From assembly GCA_963681505.1 (NCBI GenBank), contig OY811971.1, positions 4,607,545 through 4,671,544 of the forward strand: 64,000 bases of DNA, written 5' to 3'. This document shows positions 23,401-35,400 of the stretch, one piece after another (the first letter of the stretch is position 1; every line of letters starts with the position of its first letter). The notes under the pieces were generated by a model. It was not told where the DNA came from. It did not search any database and saw nothing but the letters and a program-made list of their open reading frames with translations. Source of the DNA: Eunapius fragilis (Eukaryota > Porifera > Demospongiae > Spongillida > Spongillidae). Both the position numbers and the translations under genes were made by a program.

Positions 23401-26400
23401 CATTAATGAAAATCACATCATATCAAATCAAATCATCAAGTTGTCCAATGGTGGCCATACCCCCTAGCTGGGTGGGAGGGCCCCCACTCTTTATTGCTGT
23501 TTACCCTTTGATACATGTTAGTGTATATTCAGTAAGTGATGATCTGTGTGTATATAGGATGTTGTGCATGTCCATGTAGATGTACATGCTTTTGGACCAC
23601 AATGTGTGTGCTGACATGATAGAGTATTGATGGTGCTTCCTATGATGTGTACTTATCTTTACAGTATGTAGAATCACTACTGATGGAGGGATCATCAATG
23701 GGACATTTTGAGATTGTTAAGCTGCTGATGGATAAGGGTGTAGATGTCAACTGTCAGAACAAGGTGAGTTTCAGTTCAATTGTAGTATTTATCATGTTCA
23801 AAGTATTTCACTTGCATGTACCAGATGGCTTGTGATGTACAGTAGATCAGTGGGTTGTGATGGTACATGTATACATGTATGTACCATTGCATGTGGGCCT
23901 GAGGGGTCACCTCCATGGTGTCAGGGTAGTAGGGAAGGTGGCTGTGAGTTAGTGGTGGAGGATGTGAGGGACACTTGGGATGGTGTCGGGAACACTGCAG
24001 TTGTTACAAAAGCTACCCCAATGGTTATTCAATAGGAGGCTGTGGTTATTCACCGCTGGCCATCAACCCCACAGTTACCTATATTATAGTCTAAACTTGC
24101 ATACATTGTAGAGATGTAAGCATATAATAAAGTAAAACTCAAAATGGCACACAAGTCCACATACATCGTATGTGGTACAGCCATGGACAGCACACTAGCC
24201 TGTGGTCACCAGCATGGGACATAACTACTGCACACACATGCAAACACATACAAAGTATAGTATTCAGCACAACCAGTTCACCTGGCTTGTGGCAGCCGCA
24301 AACCAGTTACTGCCCCTCTCCTGTGGCCAACTTGTACACAATAGGGCCACCTCATGCACTAATGTGTATCCCAATATACTACAGGCGCCATACCCCCTAG
24401 CTGGGTGGGAGGGCCCCCACTCTCTATTGCAGTTTACCCTTGATACGTGTTAATAAAAATAAAGTGAGTGTATAGGCTTCATACCATCCATAACTCCTCA
24501 CTGGGCCTTGGAATGGACAACAAGACAATTAGAGTAGCTGTATACTTATACCTTTATACTTTGGGATTGCTCGGTACAGTACCTCAAGCCATTCCATCAC
24601 TTCACCATCCTTTCCTCCATCACTACACCATTCCCAGGCCAGCACATGCAAGTAAATGCATTCATCTATATGTAAAAATGAATTAGAAGTTGAAACCAGA
24701 CCACCAGTGGCAATCTGGGTATTAATTATCTGGGAGGGAAGGGGGGGGGCACAACACTTGTATGGTTACCCCCAATCAGTTGACAGGGGCGGATCTAGCA
24801 ATTTTCGAAGGGGGGGGGCACCAATTATTTATTGGTGTTAATTAGTGAGGTGCGGGAGGGGGATTCGTGGAAGCTTGTGGTAGCTATATGTTCAAAGCAA
24901 TTTACTATGAATATACAATTAGAAGGACGAAGTGGGGGGTGGGCACGTGCCCCTGGTGACCCCCCCCCCCCCCCCCCCCCCGCTAGTCTCTACTCAGACC
25001 CACACTCGCAGCAGCGGATGGATTACATCACCGCTACGCGAGAAATGGGTCTGGTAAACAGCCTAACAAAAGTCGTTCTGGGGTGACGTCACGATCATGG
25101 TGCATAGTTATCTAAATGGTAGAGACAACAGTACTGCAAATTTCACTTACCAAAGATCCTAAAGGTACTAAGCGACACGAATCACAGGCGGGAGTATAAA
25201 AAGCTTCGCTACACCGCAATCATGTGCTTTCAACAAACTACAAACTGTTTTTAAGCGCACGCATGACCCACGTTAACTCAAGTTAAACGAAGGTCGTTAC
25301 ATGCTGCTGCCTTCCCATACTGCCATGTGTTTCGACACTATGGCGGCGAAGCTCCGCCCTTTTTACTCCCTCTTGCTATTAACAAATTAATTAATGAGAC
25401 CTACACCCATTACGTCACTATTGGCGCGAAAGTGCCTAGAACGACTTTTTTAACCAGACCCATTTCTCGCGTAGCGGTGATGTAATCCATCCACAGCTGT
25501 GAATGTGGGTCTGGGTACGAGAATACCCCCTTCCCACCCCCCAACCCTGGATCTGCCACTGACTGTCGGAGAGGTCTGAAATTGCACTGGTGGGTATTTT
25601 TGTGCCCTGTTGCCATTTTTGCGCCCCCTTTTTCTGGGGGCATTTGTCAATCCCCCCCCCCCCCCCTCCCCCCTCCCCCCTCTCTGGACCCCTGGCCAGG
25701 CTGCCACTGCAGACCACTCACAGGACATTTGGTTGCTTACCTTGCAAAGCTTTTGTGGCTTCACCTTAGTGGTGAGAGGACAGTACGCTAGGGGTGGGGG
25801 GGGTTGGGTTGAGCCCCCATGCCACTTGCTTAATTGATTCATTGCTAATGAGAAAGTTTGACTTGTAACTGCGTGTGGGGCTTTTGTTTGAGCCATGCAG
25901 AGGAAATATGACCTCCTGTGAACATGACGCACTGAACAGTAATATGAACTGTGAACATAACATGTCCATAAATGAAAATGAAATCATATAAAATATGGAA
26001 TCATATAAAATCAAATCATCAAGTAGTCCAATGGTAGCCTTACCCCTTAGCTGGGTGGGAGGGTCCCCACTGTTTATTGCAGTTTACCCCTTGATACGTG
26101 TTAGTGTATATACAGTAAGTGATGATCTGTGTGTATATAGGATGTGTGCATGTCCATGTAGATGTACATGCTTTTGGACCACAATGTGTGTGCTGACATG
26201 ATAGAGTATTGATGGTGCTTCCTATGATGTGTACTTATATTTACAGTATGGAGTGTCACCACTGATGATGGTGTCATCAAGTGGACATTTTGAGATTGTT
26301 AAGCTGCTGCTGGATAAGGGTGCAGAGGTCAACCATCAGAACAAAGTGAGTTACAGTTCAATTGTAGTATTCATGTTCAATGAATTTCTTTACCTGATAC

Positions 26401-29400
26401 TGTCTGTCACTTCATCCTCCAAACAAATATTTAAGTCATGGCTATGTAATATGAACTTGTCACTCTTTTGCTGATGCTACCCCTTTTAGTAGGACAGTAT
26501 ATCAGTGCATTTAAATAAGCATTCCTTCTTGCTTTTGTGTAAATCATGTCCATAAAATGAAAATTAAATTATATCAAATCAAATCATCAAGTAGTCCAAC
26601 GGTGGACATACCCCCTAGGTGGGTGGGAAGGTCCCCACTCCCTATTGCAGTTTACCCCTTGATACATGTTAGTGTATATACAGTAAGTGATGATCTGTGT
26701 GTATATAGGATGTTGTGCATGTCCATGTAGATGTTTATGCTTTTGGACCACAATGTGTATGCTGACATGATTGAGTATTAATGGTGCTTCCTATGATGTG
26801 TACTTATATTTACAGGATGGAGAGTCACTACTGATGATGGCGTCATCAGGGGGACATTTTGAGATTGTTAAGCTGCTGCTGGATAAGGATGCAGAGATTA
26901 ACCATCAGAACAAGGTGAGTTACAGTTGAATATTAGTCAATCATGTTCAAAGCATATTGCTTGTGTGTACCAGATGGCTTGTGATTTGTTGGCATTGGAA
27001 TTTATTGGAACATATTTAAATATGGTCTTCATCAACTACATGTACATAAGTTGCTCATCATTGTATGTGAACATGATGGCAATGAGGTTACTTATCGGTG
27101 CTTACTTCTGGTCAGATTTTAAAGTTGTTACAAAAGCTACCCCCCCCCCCCCCCCCCGATGGTTATTTAATAGGATGCTGTGGAGGATGTGAGGGACACT
27201 TGTGATGGTGGGTTGCGAAAGTAGAAAGGTCATTCACCCCAATCCTTTCTATTCAAGGTCAGATGATTTGCCACCTGGCCATAAATGATTTCAATTAGGT
27301 GGTACGACTAACATAATATTTTGTGCAACCATGATGGTTACTATAGTTACTGTTAGGATAGCTTGTTATCCTTCCACCAAAATGAATATCAACCTTTACA
27401 TCTCACAGCTTTCTACTCCTAAGGTCTACAATAGTGTGTCTTCATGGCTCCATTGGCCAAGTCTCCCACTTGACTTGCATGTAGTACCACAAATGATCAC
27501 TCCACATGCAGATATATGTACATTTACATGCCCATATATGGGTACAGCAACAATGCATGCATGTGCACATGTCAGCTGCTAATCATAGTTCAAGGTTCAC
27601 AATATGGCTGCCCTTCAAGTGCTGCACCACTCCCCTCTTTTCTGAGTGTGTCCTCATACCACTAACCATCTGGGTATTTGTTAAGCTCTCCTCCTGTGAA
27701 GACACTTTGCCTATGAGGTCTTCTCGTTCAGATGTCATGTCTCTAATCTGTTCTCTTAGCTGTGCATGTTGGTGCTGGTATGCCTGTACCTGCTGATGGT
27801 GGCACCTGTGCCATCTCATAAGTATTGTTAGTAGGAAGCCCTAGCTGGACATCATCATTAGAGATGCTGTCAGGTACATGTACTAGGCTCTTCCATGTCC
27901 ATCATCTATGAGGTGGAGCTGGGACATGTGGGAAGGTCACAAGGGAAAAATTTATAAAGTTCTATATTTAGCAACATAAAATGTATGTGCTTTACAAAAT
28001 TGCTAAACATCGGACTGAGAACTTTTCAAATCATTGTTGATCCTTTGTTCCATTCCTTTTTACTACACCATTGCCTTCAAATCCATGTATACCACTAGTT
28101 TTAGTGTCTCATTACATCATATTTCTTCCCCAAGTAAGGAGACGTAGTACAAAGTGCAAAGTACAAAAGGGTTATGTAAGACAAGCTTCATGTAGATCTG
28201 TATTCTTGTTTTGTTTATACTGAAAACCATACCTTCCTTATATTGTGTACCATCTCTACTATGTAATGGTATGCTCTTTCTATGTACTGAATATACCAGC
28301 TCTGAGTTTTAGAGCTCAATTGATGAACAGTATATTGATTTGGTATTATTTTATCCCATGCACTGTCTGGTAAAAGCAGTTGTCATTAATAGTACATGTT
28401 GTTAGCGACTGATCTATTACCTTGTAAACTAGAACTGATATATTTAATATGGCCCACAAAAGGGTGTCTGCTATTACTACGCCATGAAGACATTCAATGC
28501 ACTAATATCTTTATATGCAATGTTTCATTACATCGACATCATGTGTGTTAACATTATAAGTTGTGCAGTGACAACACCAAATGGTTTTTGTATATGACCT
28601 GGAAATATTCATTTCATGACATCATTGTTCCTATTACCAGCTGGGCTATACTGCTTTACATCAGGCTGCCCGTGGAGATAGACATCATTGTGTAAGAGTA
28701 CTCCTGTCACATCCTGATATTGATGTGAACATCAAGAACCATGAAGGACGTACACCCATGATGGAGGCAAAGTACCGATCACTTGGTGTGTTCAACAAGA
28801 TGCTGCAAACATGCAAGGACTTTCCTGCTGATTCATACAATAAGGTGGTGTTATGTGGCAATTCTGGTGCTGGAAAGAGTACATTGACACAGGTGAGATC
28901 AGTACAGATGTGAACATACATGTATATATATATGCTAGAAATGGGCCTTGCATATATAGCATCCTAAGCAAATCGATATATTTATCTTATGCTGTCATGT
29001 TCTTATTTATCACATACCTATAGAGAAAATACATTTTGATGTCTTATTCGTGTGGACTCCATCAGTACCGACATTGCATGATCCGATACCCGAGACATGT
29101 ACATTAATTTTAAGTATTCTGATGAACAGTAAGTTCAGGTTGGAGCATTGAAATTGCTACTAATTTGGTAGTTACATATACATAGATGGGTCTGTTGCTA
29201 TTGATTTGTTCTGTGCAATAATTTTTACTTCATCTGTTTCAATACAGGCAAAGTGCATGCACGGTCTATCGCCCTTGTGTCCATGATTTAGCCACCCACC
29301 TCCCATGTATTGAATTGCCTAAATTATTGGTACAAATAGAACAGGAAACCGTGCATGCACTTTGCCCAGGAATTTGGGCATGTAACCTATTTTCAGGTCT

Positions 29401-32400
29401 TGTATGTTACTAATTATTCGACTATTTGCGATTACCTACATGTATTCGTTCAGCTATGCATTTAGAATGATTCAGGTTAAACAAATTCAGAATTTGCGAA
29501 ATAATTGATTCTGTTTTTCTTAGTGGCAAATATTCTCCCTCTCATTACCTTATGATGTACCCTCCCCGTCTATCTGAAAATGGCTTACCAAAGAGATAAT
29601 TCAATTGCAACGGTAGAAAGAAATTTTGTTGATGTAATCAACACTTAGTCTGTTGAGCTGTTGGGTCCCCAGTCTAATTAACACTCGTGCACACACACGG
29701 GACAATTTAAATATGTTTGGTATAGTTCGCTTGACCTTCCCTCTCTCTGCATTATAGTAAATGTGCAGTAATCAAACACGCAACATACTCTTTGGCATCA
29801 GCTAAGTCCAGATGTCATCTTCGGGCCCAAGTACTTAGGTAGGGTTGTGTGGGATGAGGAGTGGTTGGCTACCACGCTTTTAACAACACACAGTGCCTTT
29901 AAGAAGGCGTTTCTATATTAAAGGATAAAAGCCACCCTTTTGGCTTATCTTAGGAAACAGTTAGTATAGTTTAATGGAACAGTGTCCAGCTAAATCACCC
30001 TTATGATACTTTATCAAACTTTCCAGGACAAGTAATCCTCACATTGAAATCTATGCAGGCTAATTATAAATTCAGTGCCTAATAACTTTATGATGGATAG
30101 TCCAATTTTGGATGTGTAAGGACCATTTGATAGAAGTTCTTTGGACTTTATGGACAATGAAAAAAAATGAAAATGAAAACTTGAAAAACTACCCGGAAGG
30201 GTGATTTTGTTGGACACTACAACTACAGTATCTTGAAATAAAAACACATCTGGTGACCATCACTCCCTACACTATCCGGCACCCTTTTCCTGATGTTCAC
30301 ACATGACATATTGACTATTGTGCATGTCTTGATTGCATGGCGGCTTTGTCATACATGTATGCTGGAGTGAAGATTTGCCATGAGGTTTCACAGGCTTTTG
30401 TGGTTCTGCTACTTGTTGCTTTTTCGAATTCTTGGATGTATGGTGTTTGAAAAATGGACTATAACTATGGCCATTGTTTGAATAATTTATAAGCTGATAA
30501 GCTAGAAGGAATAGCGATATTATGGACATGAAAAACAGTGGCAATTTTAAAAAAAGGAGAAGCCTAGGTTAGGTAAGCTTTGACAAATTAATTCAATATC
30601 GATACTGTTTAGCTAGTTACTATAAACCTGACCAATATATTAGACTTTTTTTTCATAGTCATAGTCGAATTTAGATTTTTCGAATTCTTAACAGGAATAT
30701 CTCCGTAACAGAAAAAGTAAATAAAACTTACAGAACAAATTAATAGCGACATACCCTTCTACGTACATACCGAATTTGAAGCGATTTGAACGCTTTCCTA
30801 CCTGAATGTGGTTGAATCAGGGAAATAATGGAGCAGAACGGAGGGGAGGTGGGTGAGATAGATGATAGAGACATGAAAGAGGATGGTGCTCATATGGTGG
30901 TGCGGAGGTGCTCATATGGTGGTGGGGAGGGGCTCAAATGGTGGTGGGAAGAGGCTCATATGGTGGTGGGAGGGGCTCATATGGTGGTGGGGAGGGGCTC
31001 ATATGGTGGTGGGGAGGGGCTCATATGGTGGTGGGGAGGGGCTCATATGGTGGTGGGGAGGGGCTCATACGGTGGTGGGGAGGGGCTCATATGGTGGTGG
31101 GGGGCTCATGTGGTGGTGGGGGGGGCTCATATGGTGGTGGGGAGGGGCTCATATGGTGGTGGGGAGGGGCTCATGGTGGTGGGAGGGGCTCATATGGTGG
31201 TGGGAAGAGGCTCATATGGTGGTGGGAGGGGCTCATATGGTGGTGGGGAGGGGCTCATATGGTGGTGGGAGGGGCTCATATGGTGGTGGGGAGGGGCTCA
31301 TATGGTGGTGGGGAGGGGCTCATATTGTGGTGGGGAGGGGTTCATGGTGGTGGGGAGGGGCTCATATGGTGGTGGGGAGGGGCTCATATGGTGGTGGGGA
31401 GGGGCTCATATGGTGGTGGGAGGGGCTCATATGGTGGGGAGGGGCTCATATGGTGGTGGGGAGGGGCTCATATGGTGGTGGGGAGGGGCTCATATGGTGG
31501 GGAGGGGCTCATACGGCGGTGGGGCGGGGCTCATATGGTGGTGGGGAGGGGCTCATATGGTGGTGGGGAGGGGCTCATGGTGTTGGGGCGGGGCTCATAT
31601 GGTGGTTGGGAGGGGCTCATATGGTGGTGGGGAGGGGCTCAAATAGTGGTGGGGAGGGGCTCAAATGGTGGTGGGGAGGGCTCATATGGTGGTGGGGAGG
31701 GGCTCATATGGTGGTGGGGAGGGGCTCATATGGTGGTGGGGAGGGGCTCATATGGTGGTGGGGAGGGGCTCATATGGTGGTGGGGAGGGGCTCATATGGT
31801 GGTGGGAGGGGCTCATATGGTGGTGGGAGGGACTCATATGGTGGTGGGGAGGGGCTCACATGGTGGTGGGGAGGGGCTCATATGGTGGTGGGGAGGGACT
31901 CATATGGTGGTGGGGAGGGGCTCATATGGTGGTCGGGAGGGGCTCATATGGTGGTGGGGAGGGGTTCATATGGTGGTGGGGAGGGGCTCATATGGTGGTA
32001 GGGAGGGGCTCATATGGTGGTGGGGAGGGTTCATATGGTGGTGGGGAGGGGTTCATATGGTGGTGGGGAGGGGCTCATATGGTGGTGTGGAGGGGCTCAT
32101 ATGGTGGTGGGGAGGCTCATATGGTGGTGGGGAGGTGCTCATATTGTGGTGGGGAGGAGCTCATATGGTGGTGGGGAGGGACTCATGTGGTGGTAGGGAG
32201 GGCTCATATGGGGTGGGGAGGGGCTCATATGGTGGTGGGGAGGGGCTCATATGGTGGTGGGGAGGGGCTCATATGGTGGTGGGGAGGGCTCATATGGTGG
32301 TGGGGAGGCTCATATGGTGGTGGGGAGGTGCTCATATTGTGGTGGGGAGGGACTCATATGGTGGTGGGAGGGGCTCATATGGTGGTGGGGAGGGGCTCAT

Positions 32401-35400
32401 ATGGTGGTGGGGAGGGGCTCATATGGTGGTGGGGAGGAGCTCATATGGTGGTGGGGAGGGGCTCATGTGGTGGTGGGGAGGGACTCATATAGTGGTGAGG
32501 GGCTCATGGTGGTGGAGAGGGACTCATATGGTGATGAGGGGCTCATATGGTGATGGGAGAGGGGTTCATATGGTGGTGGGGAGGGGCTCATATGGTGGTG
32601 CGGGGAGAGGATAGATGTGGCTATTTGGAACCCTATGGAGCATGACACCTAAATGTAATGGTGTGGTATCTACCTACATACTGAATTTCAAGCGATTGAA
32701 ATGCTCATACCTGAAGGTGTGGCCATTTGGTACTTATGGGGTAATGGACAGGCTCCTCATTACCCCCATCCCAGGCTGAAGAATGTTATTAATGTTATCT
32801 TTTTTAAAGGCCATCATCAATCTTTCAAAACCAACAGCAATCAGGCTTGCAAAGGTGAGAACAGATTGTATGCTATATTTGAACAACAAATTGCATGCAA
32901 GGGTTGTTTGTGGTCTCCAATGAAAGCAGGTAGTAGATTTTAAAGTGTTACACTCAAGGCTGACATTCTATTTTTTGCATGCTACACTACTGGATCACGT
33001 AAAATGAGATTAAAAATCCGTTTTGGGGATAAAGCTTTGCAAAGTCTGTCCACAGTTTCCTTCTTGATTCACACCAATCATTTAGATGCCTGCCTCCCAT
33101 AACATTAAATGGCTAAATCATTGACACAAATTGAGTGGGAAACTGTATATGCACTTTGCACAGCTATATCTTTTAATGAATTTTAAAGCAAACATAAAAG
33201 AACAAGGAGTACAGGACCCTTTTATATTCAAATCGATTTGAACACTCCTACCTGAAGAATGTGGCTGTTTTGAGCCCCTGGGGGGAAGGGGGGGGGGTGG
33301 GGGTGTATATAATTTTGCAACACTTGTGCATTACATTATACTTCTGCATGTAAAAATGGTGGGATATGCAGCATTGAAAATCGGCTTAATAGTTAAGAAG
33401 ATAAATTGATTAATTTTGATGCTATAAATACAAATAATCCACATGGATAAGATCTCATATAACATTTCATAATTATTATGATTGTAATCAGTAGCACCAT
33501 GCCATATTTCTGGTTTCCACTTATCGTATACCATTGTGATGAACACATTGAATGATGCATTTTCTTACTTCCATGTACATGTATGTGGTGGTGGTATTTC
33601 CATACACCAGTCACCAGGCACCTCACGTGCATTCTAACAAATCTTATTTATACACTACAAGTTAAGAAAACCATTCTTCAATTGAGAATGTTGATGGGAT
33701 AGACGAATCGAACAGCTACTTGGATTGTGGTGTGAACACTATGGGTCAGACACCAGTACTACATTTTCCTCCATCCTTTTTAACACCTCTACTCACAACC
33801 CTGTGTAACTCTTTGATTAAAATTCATTTTCTGCAGTTGAAGTTACATTCCCCCCCCCCCCCCCCCCCTCCCCCCCCCAATCCCCCATGTGTCCTAGAAT
33901 TTTTTTTTGGGGGGGGGGGGGGGGGAGGAGGCAATTACAGTTGTTAGTGTTAGGAACACATTAAGGACTTGAAGAACAATGAGGTTAATTTAATCATTCG
34001 ATGAGTAACTCATTATAGTTCTCAGAAACCATACTTTTTGTGGATTCCAACAAGCGCAAAACAATTCGTTTTTTCATACCCCTATTTAGTCATGTTTATA
34101 CACACCTATCTCATACATGGGAGTCTCAGGGCAGGAGAACATGATTAATTTATAACAGCTTGTAGATTTACTAGCTCCTGGTAATTTATATCTTCTTTAT
34201 TTCAGCGTTTATTTGGACGGCAGGATGTGGTAGAACCACTCACTGCTGGGATCATTCCTCATCAAGTTGACAGTCCCTACAGCAATATGGTTATCTATGA
34301 CTTGGCAGGACACCACCAATACTTCTCCAGCCACTGTGCATGTCTGGAGGCCATCTCCCTCAACAGCCCAGCCACCTTCCTTCTCCTGCAGGACATCAGG
34401 AAAGATGAAGAGACCATCACCAAGGAGGTCCACTACTGGTCTACAATGATTGATGGTGTGTGTCCCCAGCAGCCTGGATCCGTCATAGTCGTGGGAACGC
34501 ATGCTGACCTACTAGCACCACAGGAGACAATCAGGAAGATGGCTCATCTGAATTCGATTTCTGAATCAGCTATTAGTCATCAAAAGTTAATAAAGGTTGC
34601 AGCACTAAATCTTACACAGATATATAGGGATAAAATGAATCAGTTCATGGACCTGTTGCATGCAACCAACAGAGATGTCATTAATATGTGTCCTTCAATC
34701 TCCATGATGTGTCACATGATGCTTGCCTTCTTTGAAGAGAAGCTACCCCCTGACCTTAATGCCATATCCCTCTTTGACCTTCTGGTACGTCTGAAGGATG
34801 ATCCAGATCAACTCATTGATCCTACCATCTCAAATGTTACCACACTACTTAACACCTTATCAGATAAGGGTTTTATTGTGTTTATGCCATCAGATGATCC
34901 CCTTAAAAGCTGGGTAGTTCTTAAGAAGGAGTGTATCCTTAAGGAGGTCAATGGAGCTTTGTTTGCAGATCCATCACTTAAGCAATATACTAAGCTTGCT
35001 AGCAACACTGGGATAATACCCAGAGCAATACTTCAAAAGGCATTTCCCAAGTACAATATTGATATGATTATTCATTTTATGATTCACTTTGAGCTGTGTC
35101 AGGTAGTAGATCTATCCCAAATTACTACAAACATGGCACCTGAAGGCTCACCCAGTCCAGACATTGGTCCCCTCTACTTCTTCCCAGTGCTGGTCAAAGT
35201 TGGCAGGCCTGATACTGCCGAAGTTCCAAAAAACAGTTTTGTTAGATCCATAAAAGTTAGGCCTACTGGTGAAAGATTCCAATTTTTTACCACACGCTTT
35301 CTTCATGTCCTATTGCTAAGGCTACTGTTTGAATTCTCACAGCCTACAGTAACAACTGCACGCCTCTGCTCCCCCTTCCATCGTGGCTGTGATGTATGGA

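Noticed and set aside
24984-25525. Target-site duplication for the 542-bp MITE
   Set aside because: Flanks are homopolymeric C-rich on both sides, so any apparent 9-bp match is uninformative.
30828-32614. Plus-strand ORFs of 272-568 codons rich in GGGEGLIWWWGGAHMVV
   Set aside because: All three frames are open because the 22-bp G-rich unit lacks stops. Repeat-derived, not a protein gene.
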